Positions 1-7,905 are shown, counted from the stretch's first letter. The stretch: 26,997 nucleotides of DNA from UMGS1958 sp045542415 (GCA_045542415.1 JAZQKZ010000022.1:1-26997), one strand, 5' to 3'. The notes: a model not told the origin generated them from the sequence alone. Translations and numbers: made by a program.

Positions 1-278
1 CCTACGTCAGCAAATGGTTTAGCCTCGTTTTAATTGATTGAATTTTTTGGTAAAGCGCAGCGGGAGATTTTAAAGAGGGAGGGGCGTCCCCTCTTTAACG
101 GCACTCTTTTGCTGACTTTTCTGCTGCTGTAGGCAGAAAAGCCAGTAGGGGTTATAGCAAAAAATAAATCACACCAAAGTCTGCAAGGGGGCAAAGCCCC
201 CTCCAACGTCGCTCGGACAAGTGCTAACTAATACACGGCTAAACCATAATTTACTTCAAACACAAGGAGACACTAAAC
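1..278. other. Gene-free stretch with three hairpins at the window edge
   Basis: No credible coding region is visible here. Three stem-loops stand in a row: 70-97 (10-bp arms TTAAAGAGGG/CCCTCTTTAA, 9-nt loop), 116-141 (arms CTTTTCTGC/GCAGAAAAG) and 186-202 (arms AGGGGGC/GCCCCCT, 3-nt loop). None has a clean T-run, so they are not obvious terminators. The right end (219-253) matches a repeat element found again near 22.9 kb. A good ribosome binding site (AAGGAG, about 265-269) precedes the ORF at 279, but no consensus promoter was recognised. Confidence 0.5.
219..253 (+). repeat. Partial copy of a dispersed inverted-repeat element (copy A)
   Basis: The 18-nt string AAGTGCTAACTAATACAC followed a few bases later by TAAACCATAATTTA is the same, in the same order, as the minus strand of the element at 22901-22953. 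Only the short spacer differs (GGC here, CCCCACA there). The left terminal repeat of that element is absent, so this is a truncated or modular copy. It lies just after the GC-rich hairpin at 186-202, as copy B does after its own hairpin at 21731-21754. Confidence 0.75.
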
Positions 279-530
279 ATGGATTTCAAATTTACTTTAA
301 CTCTTGATAATAAAACTCATAAAGGCTCAGTCCATTATCCTACAACCGCCGCAATCACTCTTACACTCAAAAACATATTCTACCGCCATTACAAAACACA
401 GTCTATCGATTTACCGTATATCGGTGATACACAGATTTCTGATTTTATTGATAACGGATATATAGAGCTTATCGGTGTTAGAATAAATGGAAAGAATATT
501 GATACAGTTAAGGTAGAAAAGAGAAACTAA
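279..530 (+). CDS. Hypothetical protein, 83 aa
   Basis: A small ORF with no family I recognise. It starts with ATG nine bases after an AAGGAGA ribosome binding site and is followed within one base by a strong terminator, so it looks like a real monocistronic gene. The protein has no signal peptide and no membrane segment. It alternates beta-type stretches (residues 1-35) with a Tyr/His/Lys-rich middle (YRHYK, 35-39) and ends basic (VKVEKRN). The neighbouring SLH gene is convergent, so the context gives no clue to function. The upstream flank carries hairpins and a dispersed repeat, so the gene may sit in a recombination-prone gap (inference). Confidence 0.6.
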   Translation: MDFKFTLTLDNKTHKGSVHYPTTAAITLTLKNIFYRHYKTQSIDLPYIGDTQISDFIDNGYIELIGVRINGKNIDTVKVEKRN

Positions 531-568
531 AAAAGGCTATAGTAATAATCGTATTACTATAGCCTTTT
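531..568 (+). terminator. Strong rho-independent terminator after the 83-aa ORF
   Basis: A perfect 17-bp stem (531-547 with 552-568) has a 4-nt ATCG loop, begins with an A-run and ends with TTTT. The symmetric A/T tails mean it could act in both directions. Confidence 0.9.
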
Positions 569-578
569 AATATACCGA

Positions 579-610
579 AAAAAGAGTGCCGCTTATGCGA
601 CACTCTTTTT
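579..610 (-). terminator. Terminator of the SLH protein gene
   Basis: The arms AAAAAGAGTG (579-588) and CACTCTTTTT (601-610) extend past one mismatch by CGC/GCG around a TTAT loop. Read on the minus strand, the stem lies 12 bases past the stop of the SLH gene and ends in a run of T. Confidence 0.85.
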
Positions 611-621
611 GAGTTAACTAA

Positions 622-2472
622 TTACTGCTTATCGATCTCGTCCGGATCCTCATACTTAGTCTTGAACTCGCCCCAGATCCAGTTCTGGTCAACTGATGTC
701 CACTTCTCGTAGCCATCCGGGAGTCTCTCGAATGTATGTGAATTTGTAGCCTCGATTACCTCGAAGTAGTACTTAGCATCCTGCGGGTTATCCGGCCACT
801 GTACATAACCGTCGATAAGTCCGTCTGCCTTTACGTTACGAACGAGTAATCTGTTGATGATCTTCATAGCCTCGTGACGCTTGATCTTCTCTTCCGGTCT
901 GAAGTTTGTTCTCTCGTCTTCGTCGATTAACTCAGCGATAGCAGCCTTCTGGAGAGCTTCCTGTCCCCATGAAAGTCTTTCCGGAACGTCTGTGAACTTA
1001 ACGTCATCAAGATACTTAACCTCTGAATCTGATTCATCAAGGAAGTTTGTAGCCATTACGATGAACTCTAATCTTGTCATATCGCCTGCCGGCTTGAATG
1101 TATTAGCATCGTCGCCATAACCCTGGATGAAGCCACCGTTTGTAAGAGTTGCGATAGCCTTGTTTGACCATCTTGATAACTCTACATCACTGTAGTTGTG
1201 GTTCTTTGTATAGATAGTATCTCTGAACTCATCCTTTAAGATTCTGTAGAAGATTGTTGCAACTTCTTCTCTTGTGATGTTGCCTTCCGGTCTTACGTCA
1301 CCCTCCGGATAACCGATGATATATACATAGTGATCATCGCCGTTTAATACTGACGGAACCTTGTTATCTGACGGATCGTACGGCGGAATTGTTGATGACG
1401 GAGTCTGCGGATCCATTGTAGCGTTCGGATCTGTTGTAGCACCCGGAACCTCTGTAGCTACCGGAGCAACTGTCTGTACCGGTACCGGTGTCTTATCCGG
1501 TGTAACGAATGAACCGCCGCCACCGCTTGTGCCGCTGCTCTTCTTTGTTAATGACATTGTAGCTGAGATATCTTCCCATGTCTCAACGCCTGTATAGCTG
1601 TTCTCATTATCAGCTAACTGCTGTGTTGAGAAGTTGATTGTTGAGATTGAACCGCCAATCTGGATTGAACCAACCATTGAGATTGTCTCTGTATAGTATG
1701 TTGTACCTGTAACGCTCTCTTCTGTTACTGATACGCCCTTAACCTCGTACCAGATATCACCTAATAAATCATCAAGTGACTTTTCAAGGTCAGCATAAAC
1801 AAGCTTGCTTGCGAAATCGCCTGACTTGCCTTCCCAAGCGAACTCTGACGGAGGAGCAATTACATCAACTGTGATAAGTAATGTCTTGTAGCCCTCTGTT
1901 GCTTCTACTGTACCGTCTGCCTTAACAGCACCGCTAACGATTTCACGCTTGCTGTCAACGAATACTCTTGCAGCTTCCTCATTAAAGCCGTTCATCTTAC
2001 CTGTCTCTAAATGATAAGCCTCATCAGCCGGTGTCATCTTCTCATCATAAATAACACTGATTGTGAACTGACCTGTTACCGGAATAAGATTTAATGCTGC
2101 AAGCTTAACTGCATCGTCGCCGCAAACTGACTTTGCTGCTGCCTGATAAGCCTTGAATGCATCTCTTACCTTTGTCATATCAAGTGTTGACTTAAAATCA
2201 CCAGTAACTGTACCTGCAGTACCTGACTTTGCTGATGCTGATATGTACTTATCACCATAGTCCGCTGCTAATTCCTTCTTAACGTCTGTATCTGCGTCAA
2301 GAACAAGATCTGCTGAACGAGTTTCTGTGTTATATACATCACCGAGCTGCGCCTTGATAGCTGTCTGTAACTCTGCCGGATCAACTACCGGAGCAGCGAA
2401 AGCCGGAACAGAAGCAAGAAGCATTGATGAAGCAATAACCATTGAAGCTATTTTGTTAAATGCTTTTTTCAT
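622..2472 (-). CDS. Secreted SLH-domain cell-wall/S-layer protein, 616 aa
   Basis: Secreted protein likely anchored to the cell wall through SLH domains, which in known proteins bind pyruvylated secondary wall polymers. A signal peptide (1-27, ending AFA-AP) leads into a ~280-residue region (about 30-310) of no recognised family. A Gly/Ser hinge and Pro/Thr/Val-rich linker (312-368) follow. Three SLH domains lie at about 372-413, 426-477 and 493-544 (GYPEGDVRPEGNITREEVA; GYGDDANTFKPAGDMTR; FTDVP with FRPEEKIKR). A C-terminal tail (552-616, with WPDNP) resembles the segment that often follows the last SLH repeat. The start is supported by GGAGG about 8 bases upstream. The consensus promoter and dedicated terminator imply a strongly expressed single-gene unit, so it could be the S-layer protein itself or a wall-bound accessory protein. 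The function of the N-terminal half is unknown. Confidence 0.9.
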   Translation of the reverse strand: MKKAFNKIASMVIASSMLLASVPAFAAPVVDPAELQTAIKAQLGDVYNTETRSADLVLDADTDVKKELAADYGDKYISASAKSGTAGTVTGDFKSTLDMTKVRDAFKAYQAAAKSVCGDDAVKLAALNLIPVTGQFTISVIYDEKMTPADEAYHLETGKMNGFNEEAARVFVDSKREIVSGAVKADGTVEATEGYKTLLITVDVIAPPSEFAWEGKSGDFASKLVYADLEKSLDDLLGDIWYEVKGVSVTEESVTGTTYYTETISMVGSIQIGGSISTINFSTQQLADNENSYTGVETWEDISATMSLTKKSSGTSGGGGSFVTPDKTPVPVQTVAPVATEVPGATTDPNATMDPQTPSSTIPPYDPSDNKVPSVLNGDDHYVYIIGYPEGDVRPEGNITREEVATIFYRILKDEFRDTIYTKNHNYSDVELSRWSNKAIATLTNGGFIQGYGDDANTFKPAGDMTRLEFIVMATNFLDESDSEVKYLDDVKFTDVPERLSWGQEALQKAAIAELIDEDERTNFRPEEKIKRHEAMKIINRLLVRNVKADGLIDGYVQWPDNPQDAKYYFEVIEATNSHTFERLPDGYEKWTSVDQNWIWGEFKTKYEDPDEIDKQ

Positions 2473-2524
2473 TTCTTATACCTCCATTTATCCTAATATA
2501 AGTTTTATATTAACTTCAATATAC

Positions 2525-2553
2525 ATTATAGTACAAATAAAGTTCGTTGTCAA
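2525..2553 (-). promoter_or_regulatory. Consensus sigma-A promoter of the SLH gene
   Basis: On the minus strand TTGACA (2553-2548) is separated by exactly 17 bases from TATAAT (2530-2525). This perfect housekeeping promoter lies about 50 bases upstream of the SLH start codon. Confidence 0.9.
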
Positions 2554-2567
2554 GCATTTTTTGGAAT

Positions 2568-3335
2568 TTATTTACCAAAAATCCGCTTAAAAAGTGATTT
2601 TTGTACCAATTTTTTGTGTCTAAACGGGTTTAGCTCTTCATTATGCAAAAGCAGCTCATTATTTTCCTGAAGATATTTCCAGTAATCCTCGCCGAAATAG
2701 CCCTCTATTTTTTCTCTTGCAGCTGCCATTGTCGGACGCCTGCTTTTGAGATTATGCATGTCCGTACCTATAAAATTTGCACGTCCCGACGAGAACAGCT
2801 CGCCCATTTGCTTTATCATATGCTTATCAAGAAAAGCCTCTGCATTTACCTGATACAGCACATCCATTTCATAAAGTGCCCTCAGCATTTCCGGCTTCTG
2901 ATAAAGAAAGCGGTCAATATGTGCCATTACAGGACGCAGACCCCTTAGTCCGACCTTATAAACAACCTCAATAACACTGTCTGTCCAGGGTTCATAGGGC
3001 ATTTCAAGAAGTATATAATTCGTACCCTCTATACAAAGCTCCTCAAGATGCTTATCCTCCGAAAAATCTCTGCATATATTAAGCTCACAGCCTGCAAAAA
3101 TCTGCGGAAGCTCTTCACCGCTTTTCTCAATTTCCTTACGGAGATATGCAAGCGTTTCATTGCGATCATCAAGGAAGCTTTTTATGCTGTCACTGCGTTT
3201 CGGATAGCAATGTGATGTGGAAATTATCTTATCCACACCCTGTCTCATGCTCTCTCTTAACATTTCAAGTGATTCGTCTATATCCCTTGCACCGTCGTCA
3301 AAATCGGGCAGTATATGAGAATGTATATCAATCAT
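2568..3335 (-). CDS. PHP-family tyrosine-protein phosphatase (CpsB/YwqE type)
   Basis: Predicted manganese-dependent phosphotyrosine phosphatase of the polymerase-and-histidinol-phosphatase (PHP) fold. This family dephosphorylates bacterial tyrosine kinases that control capsule and exopolysaccharide synthesis. Metal-binding motifs are visible: HSH at 5-7, DFDDGARD at 11-18, then STSHCYP, GCEL, MAHIDRF and GTDMHN. At 255 aa it has the usual family length. The start is placed at MIDIHSH rather than seven codons upstream, because the motif normally begins at the N-terminus and AAGGATAGG sits just upstream. The gene overlaps the end of the VanZ-like gene by 8 bases, which implies translational coupling. 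No cognate tyrosine kinase or polysaccharide cluster is in the window, so its substrate is unknown. Confidence 0.88.
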   Translation of the reverse strand: MIDIHSHILPDFDDGARDIDESLEMLRESMRQGVDKIISTSHCYPKRSDSIKSFLDDRNETLAYLRKEIEKSGEELPQIFAGCELNICRDFSEDKHLEELCIEGTNYILLEMPYEPWTDSVIEVVYKVGLRGLRPVMAHIDRFLYQKPEMLRALYEMDVLYQVNAEAFLDKHMIKQMGELFSSGRANFIGTDMHNLKSRRPTMAAAREKIEGYFGEDYWKYLQENNELLLHNEELNPFRHKKLVQKSLFKRIFGK

Positions 3336-3801
3336 TTTTCCTATCCTTTCTTGCAAGCAGGATTAAAACCAAAAATACCGCCGCACCGAAGCCGCCGCCG
3401 AAAGAATCAAGCACAACATCACTTATCATCGGTCCCCGTCCGGCAACCATACTCTGATGAAGCTCGTCACTTGCGGCATACACAGCAGTAAATATCACAG
3501 TATAAATCCACATGCGTTTATATGTTATTTTATCGGAAAGAAACATACCTGCACTGCTGAAGCCCAACGAAGCATACAGTACAAAATGCGCACATTTGCG
3601 TATTATATTATGCAGCATATCAAGATAAAGCTTTTTATCGGACAAATCCGCATGAGGTGCAAAAAAATCAATAAGCTTCTTGGTCAGTCCGGAGCTTAGT
3701 CTTGACGATTCCTCCCTGGTTTGTGAGGAGAGGAAGAAAATCAGAAGCATTATCATTACCGTTGTTATAAACGGTAATACACGCAGTATTTTTTGTTTCA
3801 T
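3328..3801 (-). CDS. VanZ-like family membrane protein, 157 aa
   Basis: Small integral membrane protein of the VanZ-like family. Hydrophobic segments lie near residues 8-26, 64-84, 92-112 and 132-150. Family-type residues are present: SSQ near 25-27, RKCAHFVLYASLG, YAASDELHQ, and GRGPMISDVVLDSFGG. VanZ is known for low-level teicoplanin resistance; most members, probably this one, have no assigned role in wall or envelope biology. AAAGGA precedes the ATG at a good distance. It is the first gene of a two-gene unit with the PHP phosphatase, transcribed from an extended -10 promoter. The coupling suggests an envelope-related job (inference). Confidence 0.85.
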   Translation of the reverse strand: MKQKILRVLPFITTVMIMLLIFFLSSQTREESSRLSSGLTKKLIDFFAPHADLSDKKLYLDMLHNIIRKCAHFVLYASLGFSSAGMFLSDKITYKRMWIYTVIFTAVYAASDELHQSMVAGRGPMISDVVLDSFGGGFGAAVFLVLILLARKDRKND

Positions 3802-3830
3802 TTAATAATCCTTTCCATATCTTTATTATA

Positions 3831-3858
3831 ATTATATCACATTTTGAAAAAACGTCAA
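3831..3858 (-). promoter_or_regulatory. Promoter of the VanZ-like/phosphatase operon
   Basis: Minus strand: TTGACG (3858-3853), a 16-base spacer, then TATAAT (3836-3831) preceded by TGA, forming an extended -10. The -35 box is overlapped by the palindrome at 3855-3868. Confidence 0.75.
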
Positions 3859-3868
3859 CAGCTGTTGA
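3855..3868. promoter_or_regulatory. 14-bp perfect palindrome, candidate operator
   Basis: TCAACAGCTGTTGA is a perfect palindrome overlapping the -35 of the leftward VanZ promoter. It lies about 80 bases upstream of the -35 of the rightward L,D-transpeptidase promoter. The position suits a repressor site, but no regulator is known for it and a chance palindrome cannot be excluded. Confidence 0.35.
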
Positions 3869-3948
3869 TAACTTCTAATAAAATTGTAATAAAAAAGTTT
3901 TTGTCTTTTTTAATTTTATGCAGATTTTATGTTATTATTATAGCGTTA

Positions 3949-3977
3949 TTGACAAATAAAAAAAGATATTATATAAT
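3949..3977 (+). promoter_or_regulatory. Consensus sigma-A promoter of the L,D-transpeptidase gene
   Basis: TTGACA (3949-3954), a 17-base spacer and TATAAT (3972-3977) match the consensus exactly. The predicted transcript start is near 3984, giving a short leader of about 26 bases. Confidence 0.9.
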
Positions 3978-4009
3978 TATCCTACCAATAAAAAAGGAAG
4001 GTATATATT

Positions 4010-5461
4010 ATGAAAAAAATGATAGCTCTTATGCTTATAGCGGCAATGCTTACTCCGAGTGCCGTATTTGCACAAAATGAAACTGCCCTACCGACAGCAG
4101 CTCCCGAAACAATTGCAATTGACCCGACACAAGAGCCGGCACAGGCATCGGAAACCGAAGTGTTACCGACAGAAGCACCTGCATCAACAGCCGAGCCGGA
4201 GCAAAAAGCAGATACAACCGATGAAGCCAAAGAAAACGTACAAGCAACAGCCACTCCCGAAGCACAGGCTTCACCGACAGCCGAGCCGGTTAAGGCAGAA
4301 CCGGAAAAAGCTATTGACCCGTCACTCACTTCAACCTCTGTAAGCGTTGATATTTACATAGGAAATCATCAGGTTGAGCTTGATTCCTCAGCACATTTTA
4401 ACCTCTTTAATTCAGAGGGTGTGCTTGTAGGCACAGACGAGCATTGGATTGGCGGTGATACAGAGCATATCCGCCTTGAATTTACGGTTGAACCGTATGA
4501 GATGGGTGAAAAATTTACACTCGGATTTGTTGACGGCTTCCACAGCCTTACATATTATTCGCTTTCACAGGGTCCCGGCTCACTTTTCGAGCTTGAAACC
4601 TATGCAATGACTGATGAATCGGGAAATATTGTACTGGGAAACAGCTTTGCTATGGATGCAGAGCCGAACTTTGAAAGAGGACTTAATTTTTACTACAACG
4701 GTGAGCTGATTGAGCTTTCGCCAAGAGGCAGGCTCGTTGACGGCATAGGAATGATGCCGGCTGACTGCATTGCCGATGCACTTGGAGTTATGTCGGCATA
4801 TCACGAGGAATACAACAGCTATACAATGTCACTCGGCTCACAGCAGCTTATATTTAATATTGATAATGTATATGCCACATTCCTCGGCAACGACATAAAC
4901 CTCTCACACGCTCCGGTATGGATTGACGGAAGTATATATATTCCTGTCCGTGATACTTTAGAGGCACTTGGCTGTACAATTGATTTATGGCAGGATGCGG
5001 ATCATATTGATGTAATCGCTCCGCTTTCACCGGTTGTTCAGGAATACAGAAGCAGAGAAAGAGTAAACCGTGAGGGAATAACATCACGCACCAATTACCT
5101 TATCTGGGTATCAAAGTCTGATTTTACCGTAAAGGTATATAAAGGCTCACGCTATAACTGGGAATGTATCAGAACAGCACCGTGTGCGATAGGTGCGCCC
5201 GGAACCCCGACAATTGAGGGTCAGTTTGAATACAAGTATGCCGGAGGAAGATGGGATTACGGCTCATATTATGTATGGCCGACAATGATGTTCTACGGCG
5301 GCTATGCACTTCATTCAACACTTCGTGCAACAGGCGGCGGAATGTGGGATGACAGAGTAGGTGTTATGATATCGCACGGCTGTGTACGCATGCATCCGGT
5401 TGATATTGACTGGATTTATGCAACTATTCCGGTAGGCACAAGAATTTATGTAACTCCGTAA
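4010..5461 (+). CDS. Secreted L,D-transpeptidase (YkuD) with stalk domain, 483 aa
   Basis: Predicted extracytoplasmic L,D-transpeptidase, which forms meso-DAP to meso-DAP crosslinks in peptidoglycan or attaches proteins to it. A signal peptide (1-21, VFA-QN) is followed by a Glu/Ala/Pro/Thr low-complexity linker (about 25-105). A beta-rich region (110-225) comes next, then a copper-amine-oxidase N-terminal-like 'stalk' domain (about 228-338; VWIDGSIYIPVRDTLEALG is typical). The YkuD catalytic domain spans about 362-483, with H435, the SHGCVRM motif (455-461) and nucleophile C458. AAGGAAGG precedes the ATG. The gene has its own promoter and terminator. The stalk domain is usually non-catalytic and probably presents the enzyme within the wall (inference). 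A DAP dehydrogenase gene later in the window is consistent with a DAP-type wall. Confidence 0.92.
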   Translation: MKKMIALMLIAAMLTPSAVFAQNETALPTAAPETIAIDPTQEPAQASETEVLPTEAPASTAEPEQKADTTDEAKENVQATATPEAQASPTAEPVKAEPEKAIDPSLTSTSVSVDIYIGNHQVELDSSAHFNLFNSEGVLVGTDEHWIGGDTEHIRLEFTVEPYEMGEKFTLGFVDGFHSLTYYSLSQGPGSLFELETYAMTDESGNIVLGNSFAMDAEPNFERGLNFYYNGELIELSPRGRLVDGIGMMPADCIADALGVMSAYHEEYNSYTMSLGSQQLIFNIDNVYATFLGNDINLSHAPVWIDGSIYIPVRDTLEALGCTIDLWQDADHIDVIAPLSPVVQEYRSRERVNREGITSRTNYLIWVSKSDFTVKVYKGSRYNWECIRTAPCAIGAPGTPTIEGQFEYKYAGGRWDYGSYYVWPTMMFYGGYALHSTLRATGGGMWDDRVGVMISHGCVRMHPVDIDWIYATIPVGTRIYVTP

Positions 5462-5480
5462 AATTAAAAAATAATATAAC

Positions 5481-5515
5481 AACGGGAGATGTTAAAACAA
5501 CATCTCCCGTTTTCT
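5481..5515 (+). terminator. Terminator after the L,D-transpeptidase gene
   Basis: Perfect 13-bp arms (5481-5493, AACGGGAGATGTT; 5499-5511) around an AAAAC loop end in a T-run. The spacing of 19 bases after the stop codon is typical. Confidence 0.9.
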
Positions 5516-5598
5516 CCTATGGATGAGATTTTTTTCATTTTCCCCTCCTTTTATATAAACGGATCAGAAAGGATTTTCTGACAAAAATCAGTAAAATT

Positions 5599-6915
5599 TC
5601 ATGCAATTTTAAGTCTTATTACAAACTCCGTATATTTCCCCTGCTCCGATTCAACCTCTATTTCACCACCACAGCTGTCGCATATGCTTTTTGCAATAGC
5701 AAGTCCCAGACCGTAGCCGCCGCTTTCTCTTGCTCTTGACTTGTCCGCACGGTAAAATCTGTCAAATATATGCTTTAAATCCTCCTTGTCTATGCCCTCG
5801 CCGCTGTTTCTTACCTTAAGAATTGCATCATTTTTTTCCTTTTCAAGGCTCATATTTATTATTCCGCCTACGGGTGTATATTTAATCGCATTATCGAGCA
5901 GTATCATCATTGTCTGCTTCATCTGCTCATCGGGAGCATACACCGAAATTCCCGGCTCAATATCGTAATTAAAGCTGATATTCTTTTCAAATGCGACAGC
6001 CTCCATTGTGAGAATTACATTCTCTGCCGCCTCTGAAAGTGAGCTTATACATTTTACGGGTTCATCCTCCGTATGGTCAAGCCTCGCAAGATAAAGCAAG
6101 TCATTAGTAAGCTTTGTCATTCGTTCTGTCTCGCTTTTCAGATAATAAAGCCACTTTTTCTCCTCGCCGATTGTGGATTCCGGATGACTCAGCAAAACAT
6201 CAATATTTGTATTTATCGTTGTCAGCGGTGTTTTCAGCTCATGAGAAGCGTCGGCAACAAATTGTTTTTGCCTGTTATACGAATCTTCAACCGGCTTGAT
6301 TGACTTGTTTGCGTTTGACAGACTGATTATAAATGTCACTGCAAGTGCCGCAATCCATACCGCTGTAAGAATTATAAGCAAATTGAAAAGAATATGCCGC
6401 TCCGAGGTATAATCCACAAAGCCGACACGGTAGCCGTCAGGCTCTTTCTGGGTAAGATATGCCCAATAACCTCCCGAATAGCTTATTATATGCATTACTC
6501 CCTCATCAGATATAATTTTATCTATATCAAGGCTATTATTTTCAATATCAATTTCAAACGGAGAATGTATATCCGTTATTTCACCGTCCTTACTTATGGT
6601 AATAACAAATTGTGCCATCATATCGGCACGTCTGTCAATACTGCCCGGCATTTCCGGTCTTGCTTCCGGTTCCGGATTTCTCCTTTGCCTTATCGGTTGT
6701 GCCGATTCCGGGTCGTGGATTATTTCAATTCCGTCAGGCGGAGCCGGTGCACGCATGCGATGTTCAAATTCAAGAACCTGAATAAGATTATCTGAGGTTG
6801 TGTTATATATATTCTGATATGTAATGATATATATTACCGCAAAGCTTCCCAGAAGAAGTGCGGAAATAATTATCATATTTACAAGCAGAAGTCTGTTACG
6901 CAGCTTTTTAAACAT
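5599..6915 (-). CDS. Sensor histidine kinase of an OmpR-type two-component system
   Basis: Membrane sensor kinase that autophosphorylates on His and passes the phosphate to the regulator encoded upstream (7062-7742). I place the start at MFKKLRNR (6915), because GGAG lies six bases before this ATG and an in-frame ATG four codons earlier has no spaced site. Counting from there: first membrane helix about 10-33, an extracytoplasmic sensor region about 34-172 with a Pro/Arg/Glu-rich stretch (57-92), second helix about 176-200, HisKA dimerisation domain with phospho-accepting H225 (ASHELKTPL), and HATPase with N-box N342 (LLDNAIKYTP), NSGEGID and GGYGLGLAIAK. No HAMP domain is obvious; only a short linker separates helix 2 from HisKA. 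The signal sensed is unknown. The two genes are separated by a repeat-bearing gap. Confidence 0.92.
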   Translation of the reverse strand: MFKKLRNRLLLVNMIIISALLLGSFAVIYIITYQNIYNTTSDNLIQVLEFEHRMRAPAPPDGIEIIHDPESAQPIRQRRNPEPEARPEMPGSIDRRADMMAQFVITISKDGEITDIHSPFEIDIENNSLDIDKIISDEGVMHIISYSGGYWAYLTQKEPDGYRVGFVDYTSERHILFNLLIILTAVWIAALAVTFIISLSNANKSIKPVEDSYNRQKQFVADASHELKTPLTTINTNIDVLLSHPESTIGEEKKWLYYLKSETERMTKLTNDLLYLARLDHTEDEPVKCISSLSEAAENVILTMEAVAFEKNISFNYDIEPGISVYAPDEQMKQTMMILLDNAIKYTPVGGIINMSLEKEKNDAILKVRNSGEGIDKEDLKHIFDRFYRADKSRARESGGYGLGLAIAKSICDSCGGEIEVESEQGKYTEFVIRLKIA

Positions 6916-6940
6916 ATTAATCTCCATTTCGTCTTACGGT

Positions 6941-7047
6941 GTGGATACTCCGAGGTCTGCAAAGTGGCAAGAAGCGAGTAGATTGTCATTTTAAGGACCG
7001 ACGGCGTATGTAGATACTCCGAGGTCCGCAAAGTGGCAAGATGCGAA
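6941..7047. repeat. Two direct copies of a ~38-bp repeat (69-bp period) inside a two-component operon
   Basis: Copy 1 (6941-6978) and copy 2 (7010-7047) share ATACTCCGAGGT, TGCAAAGTGGCAAG (CGCAAAGTGGCAAG in copy 2) and a GCGA end, with only a few differences. The offset is 69 bases. No ORF, tRNA or terminator explains them. They fill most of the 146-base gap between the regulator gene and the kinase start. The GC-rich sequence is unlike the AT-rich gaps elsewhere, which suggests an inserted interspersed repeat. Confidence 0.85.
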
Positions 7048-7061
7048 GCTTATTTTTCGCG

Positions 7062-7742
7062 TTACTCCTCTGTTTTTAATACATATCCCACTCCCCTTAC
7101 CACGCTTATCACTACCTTAGAGCCGATATAACGCAGTTTTTTACGGAGGAATGATACATATACCTCAACATGATTTGCCTCTGCCTCGGAGTCAAAGCCC
7201 CACAGCTTTTCTATAATCTGCTCTTTCGGTGAAACCATGTCACGGCGAAGCATAAAATATTCCATAAGCTCTTTTTCCTTGAGCGTGAGCTTTATTTCCT
7301 CCGCAGCGGAGCTTAAAACCATAGTCTGTGTATTAAGTGTGAGGTCACCGAAAGATATTGACGAATTGTTTTCCGTTATTTCACCGCGTCTTCTGCCCAA
7401 TGCACGCACCCGTGCAAGAAGCTCTTCAGTATTAAAAGGCTTTGCAAGGTAATCGTCCGCACCAAGGTCAAGACCCTTTACCTTATCGGAAACAGACCCC
7501 TTTGCAGTAAGCATTATTACAGGAGTTGTAATGCCGGAGCGGCGTATTTCCCTTAAAACGCCGTAGCCGTCAAGACGTGGGAGCATTACATCAAGGATTA
7601 TGACATCATAAATACCGCTCAAAGCGTCATCAAGACCCGATTCCCCGTCATAATCGTTATCGACTGTATAATTTTGTTTTCTGAGCAGATGCACCAAAGC
7701 TTCAGCAAGGTGTGCTTCATCTTCAATAACAAGAATACGCAT
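7062..7742 (-). CDS. OmpR/PhoB-family response regulator, 226 aa
   Basis: DNA-binding response regulator paired with the downstream sensor kinase. The receiver domain (1-115) carries the acidic pocket E7/D8, phospho-acceptor D51 (IILDVMLP), switch residue T79 and K101 (LAKPFN). A winged-helix transcription-activation domain occupies about 128-224, with the recognition-helix region EVYVSFLRKKLR and a C-terminal GVGYVL hairpin, as in PhoB. AAGGAG sits six bases before the ATG. It is the first gene of the unit; an extended -10 promoter lies about 75 bases upstream. The regulated genes are unknown, and autoregulation is possible but not shown by any clear direct repeat near the promoter. Confidence 0.95.
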   Translation of the reverse strand: MRILVIEDEAHLAEALVHLLRKQNYTVDNDYDGESGLDDALSGIYDVIILDVMLPRLDGYGVLREIRRSGITTPVIMLTAKGSVSDKVKGLDLGADDYLAKPFNTEELLARVRALGRRRGEITENNSSISFGDLTLNTQTMVLSSAAEEIKLTLKEKELMEYFMLRRDMVSPKEQIIEKLWGFDSEAEANHVEVYVSFLRKKLRYIGSKVVISVVRGVGYVLKTEE

Positions 7743-7814
7743 GTTTGTCTCCTTTTTTGAGTTGTGAATTGTGGTTTTCCGTAAAACCTACAAAATATTT
7801 TATCAATTAAAATT

Positions 7815-7823
7815 ATTATATCA
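7815..7823 (-). promoter_or_regulatory. Extended -10 promoter of the two-component operon
   Basis: Minus strand TGATATAAT (7823-7815) is an extended -10 element without a good -35. Between it and the gene is a 6-bp hairpin, GGTTTT/AAAACC (7773-7788), which could be a weak operator or chance. Confidence 0.5.
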
Positions 7824-7876
7824 TAAATTCTTTAAAAAGTCCTTAATTTTTATAAAATGTAACAAAAAAAATTATA

Positions 7877-7905
7877 TTGCGTTATTTGCAGTTTTTTGTT
7901 ATAAT
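7877..7905 (+). promoter_or_regulatory. Probable promoter of aroF-pheA
   Basis: TTGCGT (7877-7882), a 17-base spacer and TATAAT (7900-7905) precede a leader of about 100 bases. The leader contains a small CCGGAA/TTCCGG hairpin (7940-7960) but no T-box or terminator-like structure that I can see. Confidence 0.6.

Noticed and set aside
3982..4329. 115-aa minus-strand ORF rich in Ala/Ser/Val
   Set aside because: It is the mirror of the low-complexity linker of the L,D-transpeptidase, a common source of false ORFs.
5564..5581. Hairpin TCAGAAA/TTTCTGA as the kinase terminator
   Set aside because: Only 7 bp and no T-run on the minus strand, so it was not listed as a terminator.
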